Shown: positions 9,248 to 18,043, numbered from the stretch's first letter. The stretch: 64,000 nucleotides of DNA from Brevibacterium paucivorans (GCF_016907735.1 NZ_JAFBCP010000001.1:1116001-1180000); one strand, 5' to 3'. The notes: a model not told the origin generated them from the sequence alone. Translations and numbers: made by a program.

Positions 9248-11164
9248 TTACGCCCCGCGCAAGTCCAGCGCCAGGTCGTTTGGCCCGTCCGGCACCACCG
9301 CAACCGGGATTCCCCAGTCCTGTTGGTACAGGTGGCACGCAGCGTGGAGTGGAATCTCTCCACCGGGTTCGCCATCGCAGGCCGCCGCGCGGGCGGTGAC
9401 GTGCAGAACACCGGAGGTCACCTCGGGGTTGAGGGTCACCGTACGCTGGGTGCCCTCCTTGCCACCTGCCCCGTCGACAATGAGGTTCTCAGGGGTCGAG
9501 GACACCTGCAGAAACGTGGGGTCACCCCAACGGTCATCGAGCTTCTGACCTGCGGGAACGGTAAACGCGACAGTGATGTCCAACGGTCCGGGACCGATCT
9601 CCGTGACCGGCCTCTTGGTCTGCTGAGCCCCTTCGTTAACCTCCAGCGCCTCTTCCGGAATGGGCACGGCGGTGAGTTGGTGAGCCGCGGATTCGGCGAC
9701 CAACAGGTAGCCCGAGGTGGTGTCGTCTCCCTGCACGACCAGGATGTCCGAGGGTTCCTTCAGGCCGCGCGCCAGGGTGGACACGGTGTTGGCCTGGGGG
9801 TCGAAGCGACGGATGGCGCCGTTGTAGGTGTCGGCAATGGCGACGGTGCCGTCTGGAAGTTCGAGCGCACCCAGCGGGTGTTGCAGACGGGCGGATTCGG
9901 CTGGCCCGTCCTGGAATCCGAAGTCGAACAGCCCCAGGCCCACGTATGACGTGACGGCTCCGGTCGATGGGTCGAGTTTGCGCAGTGCCGAGGTTTCGGA
10001 ATCCGCCACCCACACGTCACCGTCGCTGGCCAGCCGCACGCCGGACGGTTGGGCGAACCATTCGTCTAAGTCAAACGGGGTTGCCGCGTCCGAGGTGTCC
10101 CGCAGCCCTTCGTTAAGAGACCCGGAAATGTGCGCGACGGTTCCGGCTACCGGGTCGAAGGTCCACATGGTGTGGTTACCTGCCATGGCGATGACCACAT
10201 TGGACGTCTTGGGCGCGTACACCACGTCCCAGGGGCTGGAGAGTTTCACGGCCGTGGCTGGACCGTCGTAGCGTCCGGAAAAACCGGGCTGATCAGGAAC
10301 GTTGTCGCTGGCGCCCACCATGTATTGTTCGCCAGTTCCGGCCACGGTGGTTACGGTTTGGGTCTCTAGGTTGATTCCGCGCAGCGTGTGGTTGACCGTG
10401 TCTGCTGCGACCAGGTGGTAGCCCACTTGTTGCGCGATTTCTGGCGGAAGTTGGGCCACGCCACCGGGTTCTGAGAACTGGGCGGTGGCGAAGTCGCCGT
10501 CGGCGTTTCCGCGTTCACCGGAGCCGATGCGTCCCAGCAGGTTCGCGCCTTCGCTGTCGTAGAGCGCGTAGCTGTGGTGGCCGGAGTCGGCGACGATCAA
10601 CCGGCCGTCGTCCAGGCGCACCACCTTGCCGGGGTAAAACAGGTCCCCTTCCCGAGGTGCGGGAGGCACATAGGGGGCGTCACCTCGGCGGAGGGTCCCT
10701 TTGGCTTCGTGCTCCGCGGCGACTTCTTCGATGAGGCTGATGAGGCCCGAGGTGTGCCCCTCCCCCGACATGGACGCGACGATGTAGCCCTCTGGGTCGA
10801 TGACGACCAGGGTGGGCCAGGCGCGTGCGGTGTAGGCCTTCCAGGTCTCGAGGTTGGGGTCGTCGAGCACGATGTGTTCGACTTGGTAGCGTTCGACTGC
10901 CCGGTCGACGGCTTCGATTTCGCGTTCAAACTCAAACTTGGGTGAGTGGACACCAATCGTGACCAGGACATCCGCGTATTCTTCCTCGAGCGGGCGCAGT
11001 TCGTCGAGCACATGCAGGCAGTTGATGCAGCAGAACGTCCAAAAGTCGAGGAGGACGATCTTCCCGCGCAGATCTTCCAGGCTTAGGTTTTCTCCGCCGG
11101 TGTTGATCCAGCGTCGGCCAACGAGTTCGGGGGCACGCAGTCTTACGCGGTTCGCATTGCTCAT
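9248..11164 (-). CDS. Thioredoxin-like/NHL-repeat protein (NHLRC2 type)
   Basis: About 638 residues: an N-terminal thioredoxin-like domain with FWTFCCINC (Cys46-x-x-Cys49 as redox pair), then NHL/beta-propeller repeats (GKVVRLDDGRLIVADSGHHS, PLGALELPDGTVAIADTYNG and others), and a beta-rich C-terminal domain. Same order as human NHLRC2 and its bacterial relatives. No signal peptide, so probably cytoplasmic. Function in bacteria is not settled; a redox or scaffold role is usual speculation. The ATG at 11164 gives MSNANRVRLRAPEL; longer in-frame starts run through low-quality sequence. A GACAAT hexamer six bases before the ATG resembles the leaderless boxes of the neighbours. Confidence 0.88.
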   Translation of the reverse strand: MSNANRVRLRAPELVGRRWINTGGENLSLEDLRGKIVLLDFWTFCCINCLHVLDELRPLEEEYADVLVTIGVHSPKFEFEREIEAVDRAVERYQVEHIVLDDPNLETWKAYTARAWPTLVVIDPEGYIVASMSGEGHTSGLISLIEEVAAEHEAKGTLRRGDAPYVPPAPREGDLFYPGKVVRLDDGRLIVADSGHHSYALYDSEGANLLGRIGSGERGNADGDFATAQFSEPGGVAQLPPEIAQQVGYHLVAADTVNHTLRGINLETQTVTTVAGTGEQYMVGASDNVPDQPGFSGRYDGPATAVKLSSPWDVVYAPKTSNVVIAMAGNHTMWTFDPVAGTVAHISGSLNEGLRDTSDAATPFDLDEWFAQPSGVRLASDGDVWVADSETSALRKLDPSTGAVTSYVGLGLFDFGFQDGPAESARLQHPLGALELPDGTVAIADTYNGAIRRFDPQANTVSTLARGLKEPSDILVVQGDDTTSGYLLVAESAAHQLTAVPIPEEALEVNEGAQQTKRPVTEIGPGPLDITVAFTVPAGQKLDDRWGDPTFLQVSSTPENLIVDGAGGKEGTQRTVTLNPEVTSGVLHVTARAAACDGEPGGEIPLHAACHLYQQDWGIPVAVVPDGPNDLALDLRGA

Positions 11165-11291
11165 GCTCTCATTGTCCCAAACTCTTGAGGGAGCGTGTGT
11201 TTGTGTGTCACACATGGACATGGAGGGGCGTGCTCTGCGGCGTGCGGACTGGGCGGCGAGGCACGCTCTGGCGCGCGTGCGATACGGGCCG

Positions 11292-11297
11292 TAATCT
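11292..11297 (+). promoter_or_regulatory. -10 box of leaderless moeA
   Basis: TAATCT, exactly six bases before the ATG at 11304. No clear -35. Confidence 0.5.
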
Positions 11298-11303
11298 ACT
11301 GAC

Positions 11304-12611
11304 ATGGTCTCGATTGCGGATTATCGCGAAAAGCTTTTCGACTTCCTCCTGCTCCTGAGTAGTTGGGAGTACCGCGATCTCGCTCAGGTGGCCACCCACC
11401 CCATGCCGTTGCGGGCAGCCCAGCACGTTAAGTCCGCTGAGCAGGTTCCCCGGTTCAACAACTCCCAAATGGACGGGTTTGTTGTGCATCCCAACGATCC
11501 CGAGGTGGTAGCAGGTAAGCCCGTTCCTCTCCTTCCCATGGTTGCCGCCGGGCACAACCCCGAACCGCTCACACCGGGCTTTGCGATGCCCATTATGACG
11601 GGGGCGAAGATTCCCGAATGGGATGGCCCGGCGTTCGACGATGACGGATGCGATCTGTGTGTGGTTCCGGTGGAAGAAACGGTGGCTGGTTTCGATGACC
11701 TGACACATGTGACGTTTACGCCCCAGGCGACTTTTGAGTCGGGTAGGTTCGTTCGGTACCGGGGTAGCGACATCGACTATGACGATGAGTTGTGCGCTGT
11801 TGGTGATCACCTCACGCCGGCGCGAACCGGGTCACTCGCGTCCGTGGGGCTCACACAGATTGCCGTGTTTAAACCATTGCGGGTTCTGGTGGTGTCCACG
11901 GGTGACGAAGTGTGCCAGCCGGGTCTGCGCCCGGGTGCGGCGCAGATCTACGATTCCAACACCTCGGCGGCGGTGGCGGCACTTTCAGTAGCGGGAGCCC
12001 ACGTGGTAGGCACCCTGCACGCCCCCGACCATCCAGACTTGCTCCTGGATGCGGTGCGTTCGTGGCAGGCAGATGACACCCGGCGCGCCGATGTGGTTGT
12101 GTCGATGGGCGGCATTTCCATGGGGGCACGCGAAGTCATTCGATTGGCCTCAGAGCTGGAGGTACAGCAGGGAGTCGAGAACTGGTACGGTGGCGCGCAG
12201 TCTCCCAGGCTCCCAAACAGTGGCATGGAGTTCTGTCGCCTTCCCATGCAGCCGGGAGGCCCACAAGCAGTGGGCCAATTGGCAGGGGTTCCGTGGGTGG
12301 GGTTGCCCGGAAATCCGGTGTCCACACTGGTGAGCATTGAGGTGTTATTGCGTACCTCGATGTTTGGAGCACCGCCCCGCAACCGCATGAGCGTCACGGT
12401 ACACACTCCCGACGGTGATCCACTGAGCAGTCCCGTGGGCAAAACCCAGATGCGATTCGCGCGCCTTGATGCTGATGGAAGCGTTCGGTTGGAATGGAGC
12501 AACAGTTCCCACTTGTTACACATGCAGGCTGATGCGACCGTGCTGGTGATGATTCCCCAAGACGTCTCGGCCATCGAAGACGGTGACACGTTTGAGGCGC
12601 TCGCGCTCTGA
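11304..12611 (+). CDS. moeA: Molybdopterin molybdenumtransferase
   Basis: Inserts molybdenum into adenylylated molybdopterin, the last step of Moco synthesis. 435 residues with the family blocks in order: FNNSQMDGFVV near residue 50, IMTGAKIP near 97, RYRGSDI, the MPT-binding VLVVSTGDEV with IYDSNT, VSMGGISMG (normally GGVSxG), MQPGGP and GLPGNPVS, then a beta C-terminal domain. The N-terminus is somewhat longer and diverged (SSWEYRDLAQVATHPMPLRA). First gene of the plus-strand molybdenum run; moaC follows after 44 bases. Confidence 0.95.
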   Translation: MVSIADYREKLFDFLLLLSSWEYRDLAQVATHPMPLRAAQHVKSAEQVPRFNNSQMDGFVVHPNDPEVVAGKPVPLLPMVAAGHNPEPLTPGFAMPIMTGAKIPEWDGPAFDDDGCDLCVVPVEETVAGFDDLTHVTFTPQATFESGRFVRYRGSDIDYDDELCAVGDHLTPARTGSLASVGLTQIAVFKPLRVLVVSTGDEVCQPGLRPGAAQIYDSNTSAAVAALSVAGAHVVGTLHAPDHPDLLLDAVRSWQADDTRRADVVVSMGGISMGAREVIRLASELEVQQGVENWYGGAQSPRLPNSGMEFCRLPMQPGGPQAVGQLAGVPWVGLPGNPVSTLVSIEVLLRTSMFGAPPRNRMSVTVHTPDGDPLSSPVGKTQMRFARLDADGSVRLEWSNSSHLLHMQADATVLVMIPQDVSAIEDGDTFEALAL

Positions 12612-12642
12612 GCTAACGGGGTTTGCAGGCACCGGAACCTGC

Positions 12643-12648
12643 TAGCGT
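12643..12648 (+). promoter_or_regulatory. -10 box before moaC
   Basis: TAGCGT, seven bases before the ATG at 12656. Could give moaC its own leaderless start. Confidence 0.35.
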
Positions 12649-12655
12649 GTGCCTC

Positions 12656-13204
12656 ATGACAGGGAGTTCTGAGCACAGCGCACCCCAGTTGTCCCACGTA
12701 GACGAATCCGGGGCCGCGCGCATGGTAGACGTGGGCGGCAAATCCGTGACAGCCCGCCGGGCCGTAGCAAGTGGCACGGTGATCACCACGCCCGAGGTCA
12801 TGGAGCTGATTGCGTCGGGAAACCTACCTAAAGGAGAAGCCCTGCCCATTGCTCGCATTGCTGGAATCATGGGGGCAAAACGCACATGGGACCTCATTCC
12901 GCTGTGCCATCCGCTGGACCTTTCCGGAATCGACGTGACGTTCAGCCTTGAGCACGACCGTGTACACATTCAGGCTGTGGTGAAAACTTCGGGCAAAACA
13001 GGCGTCGAAATGGAGGCGCTTACGGCTGTTTCGCTCACTGCGCTGACCATCTACGACATGATCAAAGCCGTTGACAAGCACGCGGTTCTCACGAACATCA
13101 AGGTTGACGCGAAGTCCGGTGGTAAATCGGGCGACTGGTCCCGTAAAACCGAGCACCACCTCGGGCACAACCACCCATCACTACCCCAGGATTCACATGA
13201 CTGA
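12656..13204 (+). CDS. moaC: Cyclic pyranopterin monophosphate synthase
   Basis: Converts the MoaA product to cyclic pyranopterin monophosphate. 182 residues; the hallmark LIPLCHPLDLSGIDV and the KTGVEMEALTAVSLTALTIYDM segment are intact, as is the conserved start MVDVGGKSVTARRAVA. The ATG at 12656 gives about 20 extra N-terminal residues, normal for actinobacteria. Its stop overlaps the next gene by eight bases, which couples the two. Confidence 0.96.
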   Translation: MTGSSEHSAPQLSHVDESGAARMVDVGGKSVTARRAVASGTVITTPEVMELIASGNLPKGEALPIARIAGIMGAKRTWDLIPLCHPLDLSGIDVTFSLEHDRVHIQAVVKTSGKTGVEMEALTAVSLTALTIYDMIKAVDKHAVLTNIKVDAKSGGKSGDWSRKTEHHLGHNHPSLPQDSHD

Positions 13205-13598
13205 CACACCTATGTACCGCGTTTCCGAAGCTGCCCGCTTCCTCGACGTGAGTACCGACACGGTACGGCGCTGGATCGCAGCCGGCACGCTCACCCACCG
13301 CACTGACTCAGCGGGGCGCACGGTTGTCGACGGGGTGGAGCTGGCTCGCCACGCCCGCAAAATCACGGCCCTGCCCGAAGACCCGCGTCACGTATCCACG
13401 AGCGTGTCGAACCGGTTTTATGGCATTGTCACCGACGTGAAGCGCGGTGATGTCATGTCGATGGTGGAAATCCAAGCTGGCCCGCACCGGATCTTTTCCC
13501 TGGTGGGCACCGACGAGATTGATCGGATGCAACTAACCCCGGGGAACGCTGTGATCGCCAGCGCCCTGGCACAAGTGATTGCACTGGAACGGATTTAA
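13197..13598 (+). CDS. Helix-turn-helix/TOBE molybdate-binding protein
   Basis: 133 residues. The first half (YRVSEAARFLDVSTDTVRRW) is an excisionase/MerR-like helix-turn-helix; the second (NRFYGIVTDVKRGDVMSMVE to ASALAQVIALERI) is a single TOBE/Mop domain, which binds molybdate or tungstate. The layout matches actinobacterial molybdenum-pterin-binding proteins. ATG at 13197 lies inside the end of moaC. The likely job is a molybdate-responsive regulator or store for the mod genes directly downstream; ModC here lacks its own TOBE domain. Confidence 0.9.
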   Translation: MTDTPMYRVSEAARFLDVSTDTVRRWIAAGTLTHRTDSAGRTVVDGVELARHARKITALPEDPRHVSTSVSNRFYGIVTDVKRGDVMSMVEIQAGPHRIFSLVGTDEIDRMQLTPGNAVIASALAQVIALERI

Positions 13599-13624
13599 GG
13601 TGCGCTTGGCGTGTACCCGCGCCG

Positions 13625-13630
13625 TACCAT
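13625..13630 (+). promoter_or_regulatory. -10 box of leaderless modA
   Basis: TACCAT, seven bases before the ATG at 13638, in the 39-base gap after the TOBE gene. Confidence 0.4.
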
Positions 13631-13637
13631 CGGAAGC

Positions 13638-14387
13638 ATGACAATGATGAAGCCACTTGCTGCAGTTGTAGCCCTCACGCTGACGTGTTGCGCGCTCACT
13701 TCATGCGGTAAGGCAGATCCAGAAACGTCCCTCACCGTTTTCGCTGCAGCTTCGTTGAAGAAGTCGTTTGAAACAATCGGGAAGGATTTCGAAGAGGAAA
13801 CCGGCACCGATGTGACCTTCAGCTTTGCTGGTTCGTCTGGGTTGGTTGAGCAGATGAAGTCCGGGGCTCCGGCCCAGGTTTTCGCCTCCGCCGATGAGCC
13901 CACCATGGACACAGCTTCCCAAGCCGGGCTTGTTCAGGAGCCCCAGATTTTCGCTACGAACACCCTCACGATCGCCGTGCCTGAAGGCAACCCTGCGAAC
14001 ATCGCGAGCCTGGAGACGCTTACACGGCCGGGCGTCAAGGTCGCCGTGTGTGCCCCCGCCGTTCCGTGCGGGAATGCCACCAAGCAGGTGCTTGATCGTG
14101 CTGGCGTGACTTTGACCCCGGCAACGGAAGAGTCCAAGGTGACGGCCGTGCTCACAAAAGTGGAGTCTGGTCAGGTTGATGCGGGGCTAGTGTACGTGAC
14201 TGACGCCCGCGCGTCAGACAAGGTGGAGGCGGTGGATTTTCCGCAGGCCGCCGAGGTCGTCAACCGTTACCCTATCGCCGTCACCTCCCACGGTAAGAAG
14301 ACTGCGAGCGCTGCGCAGTTCGTTGAGTTTGTTTTGTCTGATCGTGCTCAGCAGGTGCTTCACGCGAACGGTTTTGGGCAACGGTGA
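13638..14387 (+). CDS. modA: Molybdate-binding lipoprotein
   Basis: Substrate-binding protein of the molybdate ABC importer, 249 residues. Lipoprotein signal peptide with lipobox LTSC; then the ModA pattern LTVFAAASLKKSFETI, FSFAGSSGLVEQMKSGAPA and FASADEPTM, which supply the oxyanion ligands, and GNATKQVLDRAG, GLVYVTDA. Length is normal for the family. Its TGA overlaps the GTG of modB, so modABC form one coupled unit. Confidence 0.95.
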   Translation: MTMMKPLAAVVALTLTCCALTSCGKADPETSLTVFAAASLKKSFETIGKDFEEETGTDVTFSFAGSSGLVEQMKSGAPAQVFASADEPTMDTASQAGLVQEPQIFATNTLTIAVPEGNPANIASLETLTRPGVKVAVCAPAVPCGNATKQVLDRAGVTLTPATEESKVTAVLTKVESGQVDAGLVYVTDARASDKVEAVDFPQAAEVVNRYPIAVTSHGKKTASAAQFVEFVLSDRAQQVLHANGFGQR

Positions 14388-15217
14388 AACCAGACGCTGA
14401 CATGCGGTCGCGGGCTGACGTGCAGTCGCGGGCTCAAACACCGTTTCCTCGGTGGATGTGGGTGCCGGCTGTTGTTGCGGCGAGTTTCGTGGTGCTCCCC
14501 GTTGTGGGCTTGGTGGTTCGGGCGAATTGGCCGGAGTTTTTCTCACTGATCACGGCCCCGTCCGCACTTCAGGCGTTGCGCCTGTCGCTCATTACAGCCA
14601 CGTGCGCAACAGTGTTTTCGGTGCTATTGGGCATTCCCTTGGCGTTGTTGACGGTCCGCGAGTTTCCGGGTGTGCGGTTGTTGCGCACGGTGGTGCTTTT
14701 GCCTTTGGTTCTTCCGCCGGTTGTGGGAGGCATTGCTCTTCTTTCGACGTTTGGGCGCGCGGGGCTCATTGGTTCTTCGTTGGAAGCTGCGGGTGTTTCG
14801 ATCGCGTTCACCACGGTTGCGGTGGTTGTGGCCCAAACCTTTGTGGCGATGCCGTTCGTGGTGCTCACGGTCGAAGGCGCGCTCACCTCGCTGGACCCTG
14901 GGTTCGCCAAAGTCGCGACGACATTGGGCGCTGGCCCAACCCGCACACTTTTTCGGATTGTGTTGCCGCTCATTCGTCCCGCACTCATTTCTGGCGCGGT
15001 GTTAGCTTTTGCGCGTGCTCTGGGCGAGTTCGGTGCCACCGTGACGTTTGCGGGTTCCCTCCAGGGGGTGACGCGCACGCTTCCGCTCGAGGTGTACTTG
15101 CTGGCCGACTCCGGTGACACGGCCGGGGCGGTAGCGGTGTCCGTGGTTCTCATGGTTGTGGCGTTCGTGGTGGTGGCCACCATGTATCGCAAGACGTTCC
15201 GAGGTGTCCGCCAGTGA
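14384..15217 (+). CDS. modB: Molybdate ABC transporter permease
   Basis: 277 residues with five to six membrane helices and the coupling loop EGALTSLDPGFAKVATTLGA followed by RTLFRIVLPLIRPAL, and ALGEFGATVTFAGS, typical of ModB. GTG start in a GTGA overlap with modA; end overlaps modC in the same way. Confidence 0.95.
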   Translation: MKPDADMRSRADVQSRAQTPFPRWMWVPAVVAASFVVLPVVGLVVRANWPEFFSLITAPSALQALRLSLITATCATVFSVLLGIPLALLTVREFPGVRLLRTVVLLPLVLPPVVGGIALLSTFGRAGLIGSSLEAAGVSIAFTTVAVVVAQTFVAMPFVVLTVEGALTSLDPGFAKVATTLGAGPTRTLFRIVLPLIRPALISGAVLAFARALGEFGATVTFAGSLQGVTRTLPLEVYLLADSGDTAGAVAVSVVLMVVAFVVVATMYRKTFRGVRQ

Positions 15218-15873
15218 CCCTCCATGTTGCGTTTTCGTTGCCCCAGCGGGGTATGGACATTGATTGTGACGTCCCGCTTAGCGGTATCACTGCGGTGATT
15301 GGGCCCAATGGTGCGGGGAAGTCCACCACGTTCGACGTGATCGCCGGTCTACTTCCGGTGCGTGGTGCCACCGTGCGTGTGGGGCAACGGGACTTCACCT
15401 CCGCCCAGGTCCCGGCGCATAAGCGCAGGATCGGCTATGTCATGCAAGACCCACATGTGTTTCCCCACATGAACGTGGAGGCGAACGTGGCTTTTGGGTT
15501 GCCACGTGGTGAGAAGGCGCGCGCGATTGAGGAACTGAAGCGTTTTCACGTAGACGACCTGCGCGCACGCATGCCCAGCACCCTGTCTGGCGGACAAGCA
15601 GCCCGAGTTGCCCTGGCCCGCGCACTTGCTCCACGTCCGGAACTGCTGTTGCTGGATGAACCGTTCGTGGCTTTGGACGCACCGGCACGAACCGAGCTTC
15701 GAACTCACCTGCGCTCGCTCAGCACTCCCGTGCTTCTCATCACCCACGACCGAGCCGATATTAAACTCGCAGATCACATCGTGGTTCTTGAGGCCGGGAA
15801 GGTTGTGCAAGTGGGCACCACCGCCGAGGTCGCCGCCCAGCCCCGCGGCATCGCCACCGAGCTCGTGGGTTAG
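15214..15873 (+). CDS. modC: Molybdate ABC transporter ATPase without TOBE domain
   Basis: 219 residues. Walker A IGPNGAGKSTT, Q-loop YVMQDPHVFPHM, signature LSGGQAARVALARAL, Walker B LLLLDEPFVALD and H-loop LITHD are all intact, so it should be active. It ends at TELVG right after the ATPase core; usual ModC proteins run on for about 130 residues with a TOBE regulatory domain. Molybdate sensing may have moved to the HTH/TOBE protein upstream. GTG start, GTGA overlap with modB. Its stop overlaps the stop of the opposing moeB gene. Confidence 0.93.
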   Translation: MTLHVAFSLPQRGMDIDCDVPLSGITAVIGPNGAGKSTTFDVIAGLLPVRGATVRVGQRDFTSAQVPAHKRRIGYVMQDPHVFPHMNVEANVAFGLPRGEKARAIEELKRFHVDDLRARMPSTLSGGQAARVALARALAPRPELLLLDEPFVALDAPARTELRTHLRSLSTPVLLITHDRADIKLADHIVVLEAGKVVQVGTTAEVAAQPRGIATELVG

Positions 15874-17024
15874 TTGCCTGCGTCTTCCTGCACAACCGGT
15901 AGCCCGGCCCCCGTCCATGCGTACATACCGCCGATCACGTTGGTGAGGCGGACGTGCTGCACGCTCGGTTGAGAGTGGAACATCTGGATCGCGTATTGCG
16001 AGCGCACGCCGGCCTGACACATGACAAAAACGTGCGGGTCCGGCATGTGTTCAACCTCTAACGCAAGTGCGTGTGCCGACCCTTCCGGGTTGTCCATGAT
16101 CGTTGACAACGGCAACAGACGGGCACCCGGCGCGTGCCCCGAATCGAACTCGGATTCTTCCCGCACGTCCAGAACAAAGGCGCCGGCGGGAATTTCCGCA
16201 GGAACGACCTCGGCAGCGCGGGTCTGCGCAGACTCCTCCCGGGACGTTGAGCCAGTCTCAGGCTGCGGCGCCCCACCGGAGCCAACCAACGGCACATATT
16301 CCCACATGCCTGTGAGCATGTCGTAGACTCCCACCTGCCCCACTAAAGGCTGACCCAGGCCGGTAATGAGTTTGAGGGCCTCGGCCGCTTGAGCCACCCC
16401 CAGCTGACCGGGAACAACCCCCAGAACCCCGGCTTCGGCGCACGTGGGAACATCATTAGGGGCAACAGGGTAGAGGTCGCGGTACGTGGGCCCGTCAGGC
16501 ATGAACACCGACATTTGCCCGCCGGTCGTCAGCACGGCCGCCCACACGTGTGGAATCCCTACGTCCCGGCAGGCGTCTGAGATGACGTAGCGGGTGTCGA
16601 AGTTGTCGGCCCCGTCCAGGACCACGTCATAACCCTGCAGAATCTGACGAGCGTTGTCCGCGGTGAGCCGTTCACGGTGCGTCACCACGTGGACGTCTGG
16701 GTTCAGGGCCGTTAAATGCGCCGTCGCCGATTCGACCTTAGGTTCCCCCACCGACTCAGTCATGTGGAGCGGCTGGCGGTGCAGGTTCGACATCTCAACT
16801 ACGTCGTCATCGATGAGCCCCACCGTGCCAACACCCGCGCTGGCCAGGTAAATCGCCGCCGGGGAGCCCAAGCCACCAGCACCGACGACCAGCACGCGAG
16901 CCCGCGCTATCGCCTGCTGCCCGGTCAGGCCCACAACGTTGAGCTGCCGCATGTAACGCCCGCTCACACGGGTCTGCCCTTCAGTCACGCCCGCAGCCGC
17001 GCCCGCTGCCATTTCATCCGTCAC
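15870..17024 (-). CDS. moeB: MoeB-type MoaD adenylyltransferase fused to rhodanese
   Basis: Activates the C-terminal glycine of MoaD as acyl-adenylate; the rhodanese domain can supply sulfur. 384 residues: ThiF/E1 fold with nucleotide loop VLVVGAGGLGSPAA, NLHRQ, DGADNFDTRY and the catalytic-cysteine segment VPTCAEAGVLG; then rhodanese (FVLDVREESEFDSGHAPGA) with active loop FVMCQAGVRS. The CxxC pairs that bind structural zinc in E. coli MoeB are absent: the first region reads TYRDLYP and the second MWEYVPLVGSGG. GTG at 17024 overlaps the stop of the Mog-MoaE gene (GTGA). Confidence 0.92.
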   Translation of the reverse strand: MTDEMAAGAAAGVTEGQTRVSGRYMRQLNVVGLTGQQAIARARVLVVGAGGLGSPAAIYLASAGVGTVGLIDDDVVEMSNLHRQPLHMTESVGEPKVESATAHLTALNPDVHVVTHRERLTADNARQILQGYDVVLDGADNFDTRYVISDACRDVGIPHVWAAVLTTGGQMSVFMPDGPTYRDLYPVAPNDVPTCAEAGVLGVVPGQLGVAQAAEALKLITGLGQPLVGQVGVYDMLTGMWEYVPLVGSGGAPQPETGSTSREESAQTRAAEVVPAEIPAGAFVLDVREESEFDSGHAPGARLLPLSTIMDNPEGSAHALALEVEHMPDPHVFVMCQAGVRSQYAIQMFHSQPSVQHVRLTNVIGGMYAWTGAGLPVVQEDAGN

Positions 17025-18004
17025 TGTAGGCCCACCCAGTCGTGTCCGCCGGTGTCGTAGTGCTGCTGCTTCCAGATGGGCACACGGGCTTTGACCTGGT
17101 TGACCACGTCTTCGCAGCAGTCGAACGCGGCCTTCCGGTGCGCCGCGGCCACCGCAACCACGATCGCCACGTCGCCCACCTGCAACGATCCCACCCGATG
17201 TTCGCACAAAACCCGAGTCCCCGGGTGCGCTTGAGCGACCTCGCCCACCACCTGCGCGAGCACCTTTTCCGCATCCGGGTGGCACGTGTAGTCCAGGCCC
17301 ACGACGCCACCTCGGCCGGAGTCGTGGTTACGGATGACTCCGCTGAACTCCACGACCGCCCCGCATTCTGGGGTGACGACCGCGCTGGCCGCGTCGGTCA
17401 GGCACGGGTCCCGGGTGATCCGGGTTGCCACCACCGCCGAGGTGGTGACCGGCTGGGCGGGCGCGCCCCCGGAAGCCTCCACCGAGCCAGGCGCGTCCAA
17501 CGCGGCCTCGTCGACACCTCGGCCGTGGGTGCGCACATCCGCAATCTGCTCACACGCGTGCGGCACCACAGGCGCAAGCGTGACCATGGCGTCGCGAACA
17601 GCCGACCGCGAACCCGGAAGATTGATGACCAGTGTCGACCCCGCGACCCCGGCGATTCCTCGACTCAAAGCGGCATGAGGAGTGTGTTCCAGACCCTGCG
17701 CGATCAACGCCTGCTCAATCCCAGGAACCCGGCGCTCAACAAAACGGGCCGTCATCTCAGGTGTCACATCGTCCGGGGTCAGCCCGGTTCCACCCGTCGT
17801 GATCACCACGGCAGGCGCGTCACGCAAGATCCGCTCAAGCGCATCGGCAACCGCGTGCCCGTCGCTCACACGCACCGGGTCAGGAGTCGCAAAGCCAAGC
17901 CCCCGCAACCATGCGGCGAGTTCGGGCCCCGTGGTATCAGTCGCGTCACCGCGAGCAACTGAACTCGACACCACCAGAACATACGCAGCGTCATTTTTCC
18001 TCAT
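17021..18004 (-). CDS. Mog/MoaB - MoaE fusion protein
   Basis: One 327-residue chain with two Moco enzymes. Residues about 1-160 are a MoaB/Mog domain (VVITTGGTGLTPDDVTPEMT, GSTLVINLPGS) that adenylylates molybdopterin. A Pro/Ala-rich linker follows, then from about residue 190 MoaE, the large subunit of molybdopterin synthase (VEFSGVIRNHDSGRGGV, HRVGSLQVGDVAIVVAVAAAH, KARVPIWKQQ with the catalytic lysines). It therefore joins a step before and a step after the sulfur-transfer partner MoaD, encoded at 19188. Fusions of this kind occur in actinobacteria. ATG at 18004, seven bases after TAGTGT. Followed by moeB in a GTGA overlap. Confidence 0.94.
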   Translation of the reverse strand: MRKNDAAYVLVVSSSVARGDATDTTGPELAAWLRGLGFATPDPVRVSDGHAVADALERILRDAPAVVITTGGTGLTPDDVTPEMTARFVERRVPGIEQALIAQGLEHTPHAALSRGIAGVAGSTLVINLPGSRSAVRDAMVTLAPVVPHACEQIADVRTHGRGVDEAALDAPGSVEASGGAPAQPVTTSAVVATRITRDPCLTDAASAVVTPECGAVVEFSGVIRNHDSGRGGVVGLDYTCHPDAEKVLAQVVGEVAQAHPGTRVLCEHRVGSLQVGDVAIVVAVAAAHRKAAFDCCEDVVNQVKARVPIWKQQHYDTGGHDWVGLQ

Positions 18005-18008
18005 GCGC

Positions 18009-18037
18009 TTAACACTACCTGCGCTCGCCGATACCCT
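18009..18037 (+). promoter_or_regulatory. Leaderless moaA promoter
   Basis: TTAACA (18009-18014), 17-base spacer, TACCCT (18032-18037), then six bases to the ATG at 18044. This is the best -35/-10 pair of its kind in the window. Confidence 0.65.
18012..18017 (-). promoter_or_regulatory. -10 box of leaderless mog-moaE
   Basis: TAGTGT on the minus strand, seven bases before the ATG at 18004. It overlaps the -35 of the divergent moaA promoter, so the two promoters may compete. Confidence 0.5.
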
Positions 18038-18043
18038 AGTGAG

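Noticed and set aside
14569..15225. A 218-codon minus-strand frame opposite modB
   Set aside because: Thr/Asn-rich low-complexity product, mirror of the modB membrane helices.
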